From Rhodospirillaceae bacterium (GTDB lineage Bacteria > Pseudomonadota > Alphaproteobacteria > Rhodospirillales > Rhodospirillaceae): a stretch of DNA of 64,000 bases. Location of the stretch: contig JABJAH010000037.1 of assembly GCA_018666155.1 (NCBI GenBank), forward strand, positions 62,001 to 126,000. Direction: 5' to 3'. A program made the position numbers and the translations under genes. The notes below the pieces were generated by a model that saw nothing but the letters and a program-made list of their open reading frames with translations, was not told the DNA's origin and did not search any database. Shown piece after piece: positions 9,115 through 18,330 of this stretch. Position 1 is the stretch's first letter. Each line of letters starts with the position of its first letter.

Positions 9115-10032
9115 ATGATGCGCATCATTTCCCTCATAGCCAGCGCAACGGAGATCGTTTCCGCCCTCGGCGCACGAAACCATCTTGTTGGACGCAGTCA
9201 TGAATGTGACTGGCCTGAGAACGTTACATCATTGCCAGCACTCACGAGACCCCGCTTCGACACCAAGATGAGCAGCCGCGGCATTGACGATGCAGTGAAA
9301 GATATCGTGCGAGACGGCCTATCGGTTTATGACGTTGACCGAGATCTCCTCAAGCAACTGGCACCGGATGTAATTGTTACCCAGGACCAATGCGAAGTCT
9401 GCGCCGCCAGTTTGGATGACGTGGAAGCTGCATTGTGTGACTGGGTAGAACATGACGTCCGCGTCGTTTCGTTACATCCCAACACTCTGACAGACGTGCT
9501 TAGCGATGTCGGTAAAGTCGGCGCAGCAATAGAGCGAGAAAAAGAGGCAGACGAGCTGATCACGAAACTCGGTAGACAGTTTGACAACCTGCAGCGCAAA
9601 GCACAGGCCGAGCGCCCTCGCGTTTTTATGCTGGAATGGATCGATCCGCCAATGGCGGCCGGTCACTGGATTCCGGCGCTGGTCAACGCGGCCGGCGGCG
9701 ACAACATCATCACCAATGACGGGGAACCATCCCCCTACGTGTCGTTTGAAAATATTGCTGATGCCGACCCTGACATCATCATCGTCGCACCTTGCGGCTT
9801 TGATCTCGATCGTACCGAGCAGGAGATGGGCGCTATTCTGTCCAACCCCATCTGGCGTGACTTGCGGGCTGTTCAAACGGGTAAGATTGCGCTCATGGAC
9901 GGAAACCGCTTTATCAACCGCCCTTCCCCAGCCGTCTTCGAAAGCGCAGCGATGGTTTCAGATATTCTGTGGCATGGCGCCCCCCAAGACGGGCCATCGG
10001 CCTGGCGCTGGTTCAACGCGCCAACACGTTAG
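9115..10032 (+). CDS. BtuF-like cobalamin-binding protein without signal peptide
   Basis: A 305-residue protein of the periplasmic-binding-protein class III fold (MRIISLIASATEIVSALG at the start, LAPDVIVTQDQCEVC, then PDIIIVAPCGFDLDR). It lacks any signal sequence, so it is predicted to be cytosolic, unlike the transporter's BtuF at 11836. Such signal-less relatives are often found near B12 genes and are annotated as cobalamin-binding. It converges on and overlaps btuD by four bases at their 3' ends. A role in intracellular corrinoid handling is inference. Confidence 0.75.
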   Translation: MMRIISLIASATEIVSALGARNHLVGRSHECDWPENVTSLPALTRPRFDTKMSSRGIDDAVKDIVRDGLSVYDVDRDLLKQLAPDVIVTQDQCEVCAASLDDVEAALCDWVEHDVRVVSLHPNTLTDVLSDVGKVGAAIEREKEADELITKLGRQFDNLQRKAQAERPRVFMLEWIDPPMAAGHWIPALVNAAGGDNIITNDGEPSPYVSFENIADADPDIIIVAPCGFDLDRTEQEMGAILSNPIWRDLRAVQTGKIALMDGNRFINRPSPAVFESAAMVSDILWHGAPQDGPSAWRWFNAPTR

Positions 10033-10811
10033 ATGTGTGACCAGGGCAGGACCGTCGTCTCATCTCCGTGAGAAACAGTTACGGCCTTAACGCCATAGAC
10101 CGATGCTAAAATCTCAGGACCCAATACCTTTTCGGGGGTGCCATCGGCCGCAACACAACCCTCATGCAATAAGATCAATCTGTCGCAAAATCGCGACGCC
10201 AGCGTAAGATCGTGGAGCACAACGACGACCAATCGACCATCTGCGGACAACCTTTTTAATCCGCTCAACACTTGCAGCCGGTGCCCAGGGTCAAGGCCTG
10301 ATACAGGCTCGTCCGCTAGGATGACCTGCGGCTCACCAGCCAACACGCGGGCTAAGAGAACACGTGCCAGCTCACCACCGGACAGGGTTGTCACTGTACG
10401 TGATCGCAGAGCCTCGACATCTGTCAGCGCTAAAGCCTCATCGATAGCCGCTTGGTCGGTGTCAGAAACGCCGTCCCAAGGCCCGCGATGCGGCAGGCGA
10501 CCTAGAGAAACCAAACGATCCACTGTGACGGGCCAGTGAACAATGCGACTCTGCGATAGGTATCCAATCTTCTGTGCCAGGGCGTCCTGGGACCACGCGG
10601 CTAGAGGCTTGGCGTCTAGAGACATGGTGCCACTGGAGGTCGTCAGCAACCCAGCCATCGCCTTGATCAATGTGGTTTTGCCCGCGCCATTGGGTCCAAT
10701 AAGACCGATCAAAGAACCGCCATTGGCGGCGAAGGAAATCTGATCGAGCACGCGTACGTCGTCGTACTGCACGCTAAGGCTATCGACCTCGAAATGTGGT
10801 GACGTGGTCAT
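10029..10811 (-). CDS. btuD: Cobalamin ABC transporter, ATP-binding protein
   Basis: The ATPase of a FecCD/BtuCD-type importer on the cytoplasmic face. Walker A is GPNGAGKTT, the Q-loop region is IGYLSQSR, the signature is LSGGELARVLLARVLAG, Walker B is VILADEPVSGLDP, and the switch His follows in VVVLHDL. At 260 residues it has the usual length. Its ATG overlaps the btuC stop. It is the last gene of the riboswitch-led btuB-F-C-D operon. The substrate is inferred from the riboswitch; an iron siderophore importer has the same architecture. Confidence 0.9.
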   Translation of the reverse strand: MTTSPHFEVDSLSVQYDDVRVLDQISFAANGGSLIGLIGPNGAGKTTLIKAMAGLLTTSSGTMSLDAKPLAAWSQDALAQKIGYLSQSRIVHWPVTVDRLVSLGRLPHRGPWDGVSDTDQAAIDEALALTDVEALRSRTVTTLSGGELARVLLARVLAGEPQVILADEPVSGLDPGHRLQVLSGLKRLSADGRLVVVVLHDLTLASRFCDRLILLHEGCVAADGTPEKVLGPEILASVYGVKAVTVSHGDETTVLPWSHI

Positions 10812-11839
10812 TGGCCGCTCCGCCGCATGACATAGAGCAGATGGAAAAAGAATGGGGTACCGATCAATGCGGTCACAACGCCAATCTTCAGTTCAAGTTG
10901 GGTGTCGATCAATCGCACACCAATATCAGCGGCGAGCATCAAGGCTGCACCACCGAGCAAACTGGCCGGCAAAAGGCGGCTAGGTCTGTAGCCAACAAAG
11001 GGCCGGAGGACGTGTGGGACGACCAGCCCGACGAAGCTGATCACACCGGTGGTCGCAACCGCCGCACCGACAGCAAAGGCGCAACCAAGGATCGCGCGAA
11101 TTTTGATCGCCGCAAGATTAAACCCGAGAGAGGCCGCCGCATCTTCGCCAAGCGTCAGGGCGTCAAGCGCGCGCCAAGTCGAAAACAGAAGTATCCAACC
11201 AATGCCCATGAGCGGCAACGCGAGGACGAGGTGATCGAGACTCCGGTCAGCAAAGGAGCCGAGAATCCAGAACACAATCTCAAGCGCGGCATACGGGCTG
11301 GGCGCGAGATTAAGCGCAAGGGAAGTCAACGCCGCAGCCAAAGCGTTCAATGCGACACCCGCGAGGATAAGTGTCAGCGGCTCCTGAGCGCGGCCACCGA
11401 GCGCGAGCAACGCCGCCGTTGCGACCATAGTGCCGGCAACGCCACCCAATGGGGTGGCCAAAGCGGCACCGCCAGCAACACCAAAATAAAAGACGATGAC
11501 AGCACCCAGCGCCGCCGAGCTCGACGCGCCAAGGATAAATGGCTCGGCCAACGGATTACGCAACAGGCCCTGCAGGACCGCGCCCGATAGACCAAGTGTC
11601 GCCCCCACAGTTAGCGCCAAAACCGTTCGGGGCAAGCGGACTTCGATGAGGAGGATGCGAAACGTTTCTGGGTCCTGCCCCCGCACAGCGATCAAATCAG
11701 CGACGCCACCGATCCCTAGCCGCCCGATAAATAAAGAGGCGACCGCCAAAACACAGACGAGTACAGCCAACCCACCCAAGAGGAGCGCTGGCGCAATCTC
11801 GCGAGATTTCGCCTGTGCGTATGCGGGGGCTTCAGTCAT
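10808..11839 (-). CDS. btuC: Cobalamin ABC transporter permease (FecCD family)
   Basis: A 343-residue polytopic membrane protein with about ten hydrophobic segments. Family motifs include RLPRTVLALTVGATLGLSGAVLQGLLRNPLAEPFILG and the cytoplasmic GEDAAASLGFN loop that contacts the ATPase, plus GVISFVGLVVPHVLR near the C-terminus. The start overlaps the btuF stop by four bases and its stop overlaps the btuD start, so the three are translated as a unit. Confidence 0.92.
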   Translation of the reverse strand: MTEAPAYAQAKSREIAPALLLGGLAVLVCVLAVASLFIGRLGIGGVADLIAVRGQDPETFRILLIEVRLPRTVLALTVGATLGLSGAVLQGLLRNPLAEPFILGASSSAALGAVIVFYFGVAGGAALATPLGGVAGTMVATAALLALGGRAQEPLTLILAGVALNALAAALTSLALNLAPSPYAALEIVFWILGSFADRSLDHLVLALPLMGIGWILLFSTWRALDALTLGEDAAASLGFNLAAIKIRAILGCAFAVGAAVATTGVISFVGLVVPHVLRPFVGYRPSRLLPASLLGGAALMLAADIGVRLIDTQLELKIGVVTALIGTPFFFHLLYVMRRSGQ

Positions 11840-12681
11840 GGTTTAAACACCGCCTTCTGGGCAATTGCAGCATCGAGTACCTGCGCCGCGGCATCCGCCA
11901 AATACGGGCCACCGCAGTTCACCCAGGACTGAGGCACAGCAATCATCGGCTGACCACCGAGAAATCTAACCAGCGCCGGGTGGGACAGTGTTTGGTTGGC
12001 GAGAGAGGGAGCGTCAGGCCGATACAACAGCCGCACCATGAAATCAGGTTCAGCCAGCAGTACCGCCTCCATGCTCAGTTGGCCAAAATCGCCAACGCCG
12101 AGTTTTGCCGCCACGTTGGACAAACCAATCCGACTTAACATCTGGTCGACCAAGCTAGGGCGACCGACGGTGAACCCGTTGGCATCTAGGATCAGGGCTG
12201 ATCCATAGGATTGACCGGCGACCCGCTCATCAAGCACAGCGAATTTACGATCAATTTCTTCAATGATGGACTCCGCCATAGCCTCACGACCTAGTGCTTT
12301 TCCAAGGGAGAGATATGCCTCGCGCACACCGGCAAAGTTTGGCGGCATATCAACTTCAACAATCGAGTACCCCAGCCGCCGCAGCAAAACCTTGGCCGCG
12401 CTGGTGGTGTAGCGCCCGGCGACCACAAGATCGGGCTCGAGCATGATGACTTCTTCAGCTTGACCATGGTTAAGAACGGCGTCACCAACCAAATGCGCGA
12501 CTGGCGACTCATGTGGGTCGGCGGTGAGAAAACTGACGGATGCGACCGTTCCTGGCTCGGCTAACAACAGAACCATCTGATCCGCACAGAGATTCATCGA
12601 GACAATGCGGCGCGGCGCCTCTGCCTGCACCGAGGTGCTGAACAGAAGAATAAGAATTGCGAGGCACCGCACCACTGTCAT
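11836..12681 (-). CDS. btuF: Periplasmic cobalamin-binding protein
   Basis: The periplasmic receptor that delivers B12 to BtuCD. The start was set at ATG 12681, where a clear signal peptide begins (MTVVRCLAILILLFSTSVQA, cleavage after AEA); the longer frame adds 43 residues that overlap the btuB end. The mature part shows RRIVSMNLCADQMVLLLA and YRPDAPSLANQ, typical of the helical-backbone binding proteins. It begins seven bases after the btuB stop. With no TonB-ExbBD genes in the window, energy coupling must come from elsewhere. Confidence 0.9.
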   Translation of the reverse strand: MTVVRCLAILILLFSTSVQAEAPRRIVSMNLCADQMVLLLAEPGTVASVSFLTADPHESPVAHLVGDAVLNHGQAEEVIMLEPDLVVAGRYTTSAAKVLLRRLGYSIVEVDMPPNFAGVREAYLSLGKALGREAMAESIIEEIDRKFAVLDERVAGQSYGSALILDANGFTVGRPSLVDQMLSRIGLSNVAAKLGVGDFGQLSMEAVLLAEPDFMVRLLYRPDAPSLANQTLSHPALVRFLGGQPMIAVPQSWVNCGGPYLADAAAQVLDAAIAQKAVFKP

Positions 12682-12688
12682 TCCCTTT

Positions 12689-14632
12689 CTACTTTTGTCC
12701 AAGCCGAATACGAACACCAGCGTACGCACCGATGCCCGGTGACGCGAATCCAAAGACCTCTTGATAGCTTTCATCAAATAGATTCTCGACACGGCCGATA
12801 AGTTGCACACGATCCGTCACATCAAAGGAGGCCGCCAAAGTACCGAGAACATAATCGTCGAGCGTTACCGACGTTTCGGGCGTTGCGAAAATGAACTCGC
12901 TGTCCTGCATCTCGCCATTGTAATTTAGACCGAAATCGACAGCAGCGCGGTTGCCGGCAAAACGGTAAGTTACATTGAGACTGCCGGTGTGACGCGGCCG
13001 GCGGAGTTCCCTGGCACCCCCGTCATCTTTTGCATCCGTGTACGTGTAAGATGCAGACAATGAGACCGCATCAAGGGGATCAACGCGGAATGCGGCCTCG
13101 ATTCCATCGCGCGTGCTGACGCCTGAGCGATTATCGACCGTGAACGGAAAAACACCAAAATCCGTGAATATCTCGTTCTCGAGATTGGAGTCGAAGTAAG
13201 TCAAAGACGCGAGACCGCGGCCGTCGGCAAAGCTGTAGTCGACGCCGACGTCCCAGCCTTCAGAGGACTCCGGCTGGAGATTGGGATTGCCGATAAAGAA
13301 ATCTGGATTAAAACCGAACAGCTCAAAGAAGCTCGGCTGAGCAACCCCCGTCCCGTAGCTACCACGCAGTTTGAAGCCCGTATCGGGAACAGCCCACGCC
13401 GCGGTGACCCGGTAGGTCGTTTCGTCGTCAAACCGGTCATTGTCGTCGTAGCGAAGAGCACCGCTTAAAAAAACCTGATCGGCGAGACCGAGTCTGTATT
13501 CCAAAGCGGCAGACTTTTGTTCGCCGGTTTGACTTTGATTCTCAGCGCCGCCCCCAGCCCCTCGGTTTTCGTAAGACAGGTCCTCGTACTCGAGCACCGC
13601 ACTTAGGGCATGGGACGCCGATTCGCCGGTCTCGAACGCGAAGTTGGTCTGATATTCAAAGTCCCACTTGCGCCCCTCAGAACCAAAGCTAAATGCGCCA
13701 CCAGAAAAGGATTCGTTCTGGGTATCGGTCAGATTGGCACTCAGCTGATGGGTCCACTGCCCATTCATCATCGAAAGGTCGGCCACGGCACGTCCGTACC
13801 AACGATCGGATTTACGTTCGCCGTCAGAGTCGATAACGAATCCCTGCGTCGGCGATCCGAACGTAAAGTCTTGCGCATCTTCAGCTGCCGTTGCGCTGAC
13901 ATGGCGCCCAGACAGCGAGAGGGAGAACGCATCATTAATGTTAAAGGTCGTGAACACAAAGCCGGTGAGATTGTCGTAACCGTCTTTTTCTGGGTCCGAT
14001 GGTGACGCCGATATGCCGCTGATATCTGAGTAGGCCAAGCTGCCACGCACAACGCCCCAATCGCCCGCCGTGCCAGCTTCAGCACTGCCCCGCAGTGTGC
14101 CGAAGGACCCTCCCTCTGCAAAACCTTGAGCCCATGGTCCTTCTGGGGTGACCGATGGACCGGTGACCACGTTGATAACACCACCGATTGCTTCCGAACC
14201 CCACAACGCACTTTGCGGGCCACGCAACACCTCAACCCGAGAGACACCACCGGATGTAAGGTGGGCAAACTCGAATTCGCCGGCATTGAACGGGTCTCCC
14301 ACTTCGATGCCATCGATGATGACCAGGGTATGGCTGGCTTCACCGCCGCGCAGCCGCACCTGTGTAAACGCACCGGCCGGACCGGATCGGTTGACGGCCA
14401 AGCCGGGAAGGTCGCGCAACAAGTCGCTAAGAAATGCGTCCTGTCGGGTCTTAATGTCGGTCTCGCTCAGAGAATCGACAGCACTACCGACGGCCAAGCG
14501 GTTTTGCGGAACGCGACTGGCGGTTACGATGATTTCGTCCTGGATTTCTATGGGTCGATCGGCCGCCGACGCCGCTAAAGGCACGAGAGAAACACTGGCC
14601 AACGCCAGAGCAAAAAATGGAATACGAGTCAT
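12689..14632 (-). CDS. btuB: TonB-dependent outer-membrane receptor, BtuB type
   Basis: Takes up B12 across the outer membrane using TonB energy. The start at ATG 14632 gives a signal peptide (MTRIPFFALALASVSLVPLA, then ASAA) with GGAG upstream; the longer frame would run into leader sequence. A TonB box (DEIIVTASRVPQ) follows, then the plug with LPGLAVNRSG, RLRGGEASHTLVIIDG and VEVLRGPQSALWGSEAIGG, and a beta-barrel of about 500 residues. About 647 residues fits BtuB. The last strand ends in RIRLGQK rather than the usual C-terminal aromatic residue. A cobalamin riboswitch precedes it. Confidence 0.93.
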   Translation of the reverse strand: MTRIPFFALALASVSLVPLAASAADRPIEIQDEIIVTASRVPQNRLAVGSAVDSLSETDIKTRQDAFLSDLLRDLPGLAVNRSGPAGAFTQVRLRGGEASHTLVIIDGIEVGDPFNAGEFEFAHLTSGGVSRVEVLRGPQSALWGSEAIGGVINVVTGPSVTPEGPWAQGFAEGGSFGTLRGSAEAGTAGDWGVVRGSLAYSDISGISASPSDPEKDGYDNLTGFVFTTFNINDAFSLSLSGRHVSATAAEDAQDFTFGSPTQGFVIDSDGERKSDRWYGRAVADLSMMNGQWTHQLSANLTDTQNESFSGGAFSFGSEGRKWDFEYQTNFAFETGESASHALSAVLEYEDLSYENRGAGGGAENQSQTGEQKSAALEYRLGLADQVFLSGALRYDDNDRFDDETTYRVTAAWAVPDTGFKLRGSYGTGVAQPSFFELFGFNPDFFIGNPNLQPESSEGWDVGVDYSFADGRGLASLTYFDSNLENEIFTDFGVFPFTVDNRSGVSTRDGIEAAFRVDPLDAVSLSASYTYTDAKDDGGARELRRPRHTGSLNVTYRFAGNRAAVDFGLNYNGEMQDSEFIFATPETSVTLDDYVLGTLAASFDVTDRVQLIGRVENLFDESYQEVFGFASPGIGAYAGVRIRLGQK

Positions 14633-14794
14633 AACAATCTCCGTTCGGTTTGACGCATAATGGCGTCGCCGACACATCCGGAGAGAGATCACTGGACGAA
14701 AAGACCAAGACCGCAGCCAGAACGACGACACCACTCAAGCGCGTCACCGCTACGGATTACCGCTCCACTGGAACACCCCGTCCACTGGATAGAT

Positions 14795-14985
14795 GACGCT
14801 GTGAGGGCAGGTCTCCTGACTCACGGGTCATAACCACTCCACCTGCCTTCCCAGGGCCTAAGCCCCAGTGGCGTTCTTGGTGGAAGGCTCGCCGCTTACA
14901 GTTGCGGGGGCAGTTTCGGTATCACACCGAATTCCCTCTTGGCTCAGTCACACGGATGTATGATTGAGCACACCTTCACTACACC
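14795..14985 (-). promoter_or_regulatory. Cobalamin (AdoCbl) riboswitch
   Basis: Read on the minus strand, the leader holds the family's conserved blocks in order: GGAATTCGGTGTGATACC, then ACTGCCCCCGCAACTGTAAG, then GCCACTGGG...CCCTGGGAAGG, and finally the B12 box GTCAGGAGACCTGCC (around 14806-14824). It lies about 160 bases upstream of btuB and would shut the operon down when adenosylcobalamin is plentiful. The 423-base gap around it holds no gene. Confidence 0.95.
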
Positions 14986-15055
14986 CCCTACCTAGCGCCG
15001 AGGTTTGACGCCGTCAAGCTGGCGGGGATTTAGCGTTGCAGGATATGCTGGCGCC

Positions 15056-16048
15056 ATGACCCTTATTCCAACCCCTAACGATATACGGGACGCAGCAACG
15101 AGAATTGCGGCGTCCGTAAAAAAGACACCCGTGCTGACCAGCCAAGATTTAGACGGTCAAACCGGCGGGCGCATCTTTCTCAAAGCTGAATGTCTGCAGA
15201 AAACCGGTTCGTTTAAGATTCGCGGTGCGACCAACAAACTCATGCAGCTAAGCGAGTCCGAACGGGCGGCTGGCGTTGTCGCATGGTCCACCGGTAATCA
15301 CGCCCAGGGCGTCGCGGCAGCGGCCAAGGCTCTCAATATCTCCGCAAAAATCGTTATGCCGTCCGATGCCCCTCAAACCAAACTTGATGGAACACGGTCC
15401 TATGGGGCCGAGGTCGTGTTCTACGACCGCACCACAGATGATCGAGAAGACATCGGCCGCCGCATCGCACAAGAAGAGGGGCGCATTGTCGTGCCGCCTT
15501 ACGATGATTTTGACATCATCTGTGGCCAAGGCACGGCGGGGTTAGAATTGGTCGACCAGGTTTCTGAACTCGGCTTCGCCTTGGACGACGTTCTAGTGCC
15601 CGCGTCTGGCGGTGGTCTTCTTGCCGGTGTCAGCCTTGCCGTGCACGACCGCTTTCCCGATGCCCGTATTTTTGTGGTTGAACCACAGAGCTTCGACGAT
15701 CACCAACGGTCTTTGGGCAGTGGCCAACGAGAAACCAATACGCAGCGTGCCGGCTCGATCTGCGATGCTCTGCTCGCGCCCGCACCTGGAACACTGACTT
15801 GGCAAGTCAATCGCACTCACCTCACGGGTGGCTATGCGGTGAGTGACGACGATGTCTTGGACGCGATCGCCTTCGCCTATCGCGCGTTTGACGTTCGTCT
15901 CGAACCAGGCGGCGCGATTACTCTGGCGGCATTATTGAGTGGCCATCACAACGCCAAAGGACGAAACGTTGCCCTCATTTTGTCTGGGGGCAATGTTGAT
16001 GACGACACCTTCAACCGCGCGTTGGCTCGCCTGCCGACCAACGAATAA
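15056..16048 (+). CDS. PLP-dependent serine/threonine ammonia-lyase family protein
   Basis: A fold-type II PLP enzyme of the threonine dehydratase / serine racemase group. The PLP Lys is in GSFKIRGATNK (about residue 54), the Asn-containing STGNHAQGVA loop follows, and the glycine-rich phosphate loop is ASGGGLLAGVS. At 330 residues it lacks the C-terminal ACT regulatory domain, so it is the short catabolic type (tdcB-like, serine racemase, or threo-3-hydroxyaspartate ammonia-lyase); the substrate cannot be fixed. The start is ATG 15056; an upstream in-frame TTG at 15005 is less likely. Confidence 0.85.
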   Translation: MTLIPTPNDIRDAATRIAASVKKTPVLTSQDLDGQTGGRIFLKAECLQKTGSFKIRGATNKLMQLSESERAAGVVAWSTGNHAQGVAAAAKALNISAKIVMPSDAPQTKLDGTRSYGAEVVFYDRTTDDREDIGRRIAQEEGRIVVPPYDDFDIICGQGTAGLELVDQVSELGFALDDVLVPASGGGLLAGVSLAVHDRFPDARIFVVEPQSFDDHQRSLGSGQRETNTQRAGSICDALLAPAPGTLTWQVNRTHLTGGYAVSDDDVLDAIAFAYRAFDVRLEPGGAITLAALLSGHHNAKGRNVALILSGGNVDDDTFNRALARLPTNE

Positions 16049-16120
16049 CGAGTTTCTAGTCATCACGGGGATCGTGCTATGGCTTGCTCGGACATTAGAA
16101 AACTAACCTCTGGAGTCGTG

Positions 16121-17119
16121 ATGAAAGCGTTGCAACATGTGGCCCATGGCGACCCAGGCGAGGTCGTCAAATTGATTGATCTGCCCGATCTGGAACCGGC
16201 GGCGGATGAAGTGGTGATCGAGCTGGAGGCGTCGGCCGTACACCTCGCTGACATCAAATTGTTTCGCGGCGACGAAGGCTTCAAACACGACGACCTACCC
16301 AAACAGCCCGGGTACGAAGGTGTCGGCATCATTAGTGCAATTGGATCAGACGTCACTAATTTCAAAGTTGGTGATCGCGCTTTCCCATGGTGGGGGGCAG
16401 GCACCTTCGCTCAAAAAATCTGCGTCAAAGCCGAGACCACCCTCCCCGCACCCGACGGTGACCGTGAACAGCTGGCCCTGATGATGGTCAACGGCATGAC
16501 CTCCGTCTGCCTACTTGAAGATTTTGCCGAACTCAAAGAAGGCGATTGGATTGTTCAAAACGGTGCCAATTCCAGCTGTGGCCGCTACCTCATTGTGTTG
16601 GCGAAAGAGCGCGGCATCAAAACCTGCAACATCGTGCGCCGTGAAAATCTGTTCGATGAATTGAACGCACTTGGCGCCGACGCCTGTGTGGTCGACAACG
16701 GTGATGCGGATGCCCTCGCTGCCGCTGTTAAGGCGGCCACCGGCGGCGTAGACATTCAGCTCGGCTTCGATCTGGTGGCCGGCGAAGGCACCACCCGCAT
16801 CGCCCGGTGCCTCGCTTATGGCGGCAAAATCGTGAACTACGGATTCATTTCAGGCGAGCCCTGCAGCATCCCGTTCCATGATCTGTTCTTCAACAACATC
16901 ACGTTGACGGGCATGAGCACGGGCCGCGGCCTGGCTAAACGGGACATGACCGAGATCACGAAAATCTACGAAATGCTCGCGGAGAAAATCAGCACCGGCG
17001 AACTCAAGGCTGCGATCGCGGGCACATACACCCTTGATCAGTACGCCAAAGCCTTTGCCCATGCCGTAAAAACCGGCGAAGACCGCAAAGGCAAAATTAT
17101 CCTGCTGCCAAACGGCTAA
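16121..17119 (+). CDS. 2-enoyl thioester reductase / zinc-type dehydrogenase (MECR-like)
   Basis: A 332-residue medium-chain dehydrogenase/reductase without the catalytic zinc ligands. The region MVNGMTSVCLLEDFAELKEGDW followed by VQNGANSSCGRYLIVLAKERGIKT matches the mitochondrial enoyl-thioester reductase subgroup (Etr1/MECR), which reduces trans-2-enoyl-CoA or -ACP with NADPH. The start at ATG 16121 has GGAG eight bases upstream; the longer frame from 16079 adds 14 residues. A more general quinone oxidoreductase activity cannot be excluded. It lies convergent to the CpeT-like gene, three bases apart. Confidence 0.78.
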   Translation: MKALQHVAHGDPGEVVKLIDLPDLEPAADEVVIELEASAVHLADIKLFRGDEGFKHDDLPKQPGYEGVGIISAIGSDVTNFKVGDRAFPWWGAGTFAQKICVKAETTLPAPDGDREQLALMMVNGMTSVCLLEDFAELKEGDWIVQNGANSSCGRYLIVLAKERGIKTCNIVRRENLFDELNALGADACVVDNGDADALAAAVKAATGGVDIQLGFDLVAGEGTTRIARCLAYGGKIVNYGFISGEPCSIPFHDLFFNNITLTGMSTGRGLAKRDMTEITKIYEMLAEKISTGELKAAIAGTYTLDQYAKAFAHAVKTGEDRKGKIILLPNG

Positions 17120-17121
17120 AC

Positions 17122-18126
17122 TTAGAAGCGAGCCGCCTCGCCTGTATCGGCGGTGCAGTTGGCTTCGATGCCCGCAATGCTGATGGCCACCCGCTCTGCA
17201 TCCGGCGCAACAAAGGCCCGGGCGAGCGGAAACAGATCGTTCTTCTCGGTCAGCGTCATGATGAAGGTGTTGCGGCTGGTGCCCGCAGGCGGAACGATAT
17301 TCAGCAACCTGACGTGCAATTCCTTGGGTGGGTTGTGTGCGGTCTGAACCTCATACTCGCCGCCCTGATCGTGGGTCTTGATCCCAGCGTAACGTTCGAA
17401 TCCTTTCTCATTGTCCGGGTTCCGCGCCAGCATCATGCAGGTGAAGAGCCGCGCCTTGCGCGCGACTTCAGACACCCCAAGATCATTAGCCATAAGGGTC
17501 TCGCCTTTAGCATCAAGGATCTCTGTTTGTGTGGTCATAGACTCGGCAGTGAGGGTAATGGTGTCGCGCAGGCGCACCTCCATGCCAAAACCCTCGGGCG
17601 TGTACAGACACTCATCAGGTGTTTGCGTACCAAGGAACATGTCACCGCGGGCCTGCCAGAAAATAGCGCAGCCATCGGGCAGCTTACTCATCTTGCTCGG
17701 CGTCAATCCGGCGAGCTTTGACAGGTCTTCATGGGCGCCAACGACCTTTTCAGCGTCATCACCACGGAAGGCATAGATGTCCGTCTTCAACACACCGGCA
17801 TCGACGTGGTGCACGTAGAGTCGCTGCCGGACAAGGCTGTCTGGCGGTGAACCGGCATACTGCTCAACATAGGTCACAGTTGGACTAAAGGCCGGAAGAT
17901 CGACGCGGGCAAAAACCTTATGGTGGCGAGCGACCCAGCCCTCTTCCGGCAAATTGAAACGCTCCTGAAAGTTGACCTGATTGGCGGTGTCGAACCGGCC
18001 CTGCCACATCACGGCGAGGTTCTCCGCATCACGGGCGAGCACGGCGTTGGCATCGGGACGCGGCTGGGCTTGAGCAGTAATGGGCATCACGACAGCAATA
18101 AAAGCGAGGAACAATAAGCGGATCAT
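17122..18126 (-). CDS. Secreted CpcT/CpeT-like protein
   Basis: A 334-residue protein with a clear signal peptide (MIRLLFLAFIAVVMPITAQA). The mature part has the CpcT/CpeT-type opening (LAVMWQGRFDTANQVNF), then RQRLYVHHVDAGVLKTDIYAF and a Cys-containing CLYTPEGFGMEV segment. In cyanobacteria the family attaches bilins to phycobiliproteins; non-photosynthetic members are of unknown role and probably bind a hydrophobic ligand. Family assignment is by eye. The start was chosen at the signal peptide rather than the 52-residue-longer frame. Confidence 0.6.
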   Translation of the reverse strand: MIRLLFLAFIAVVMPITAQAQPRPDANAVLARDAENLAVMWQGRFDTANQVNFQERFNLPEEGWVARHHKVFARVDLPAFSPTVTYVEQYAGSPPDSLVRQRLYVHHVDAGVLKTDIYAFRGDDAEKVVGAHEDLSKLAGLTPSKMSKLPDGCAIFWQARGDMFLGTQTPDECLYTPEGFGMEVRLRDTITLTAESMTTQTEILDAKGETLMANDLGVSEVARKARLFTCMMLARNPDNEKGFERYAGIKTHDQGGEYEVQTAHNPPKELHVRLLNIVPPAGTSRNTFIMTLTEKNDLFPLARAFVAPDAERVAISIAGIEANCTADTGEAARF

Positions 18127-18197
18127 CGGTCTCTCCCGGAAGCAAAACCACAGGTCACGGAGTGTGCCCGCAAAAAAGAAAAGTCGAAAATGTGCGT

Positions 18198-18298
18198 AAC
18201 AAGCCCATGCACTATTCGTTTGCTGTATCGACCCCATAGACGTGCGTTCGCGCGAACGAGCCCACGCACCGGAAAAATACAAACGAGCCCATACACTG
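18198..18298. repeat. Three copies of a 17-base motif plus a 14-base palindrome
   Basis: Degenerate direct repeats of AACRAGCCCAYRCAC start at 18198, 18255 and 18282. A perfect palindrome CGTTCGCGCGAACG lies at 18245-18258, overlapping the start of the second copy. All are in the roughly 200-base gap upstream of the CpeT-like gene, so they may be operator sites for it; the gap has no gene. Confidence 0.5.
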
Positions 18299-18330
18299 TT
18301 GAAATAGGCGGGTAACAGAATTGCGCGCGC

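Noticed and set aside
10796..11590. Plus-strand open frame of 264 codons opposite btuC
   Set aside because: Very Arg/Lys/Gln-rich and without domain logic; it is the antisense shadow of the well-supported btuC permease gene.
15005..15055. TTG-initiated N-terminal extension of the PLP ammonia-lyase
   Set aside because: The extra 17 residues do not fit the family; ATG 15056 starts the conserved protein.
18245..18270. Possible CRISPR-like spacing of repeats near 18.2 kb
   Set aside because: Only three degenerate copies at unequal spacing and no cas genes, so not a CRISPR array.
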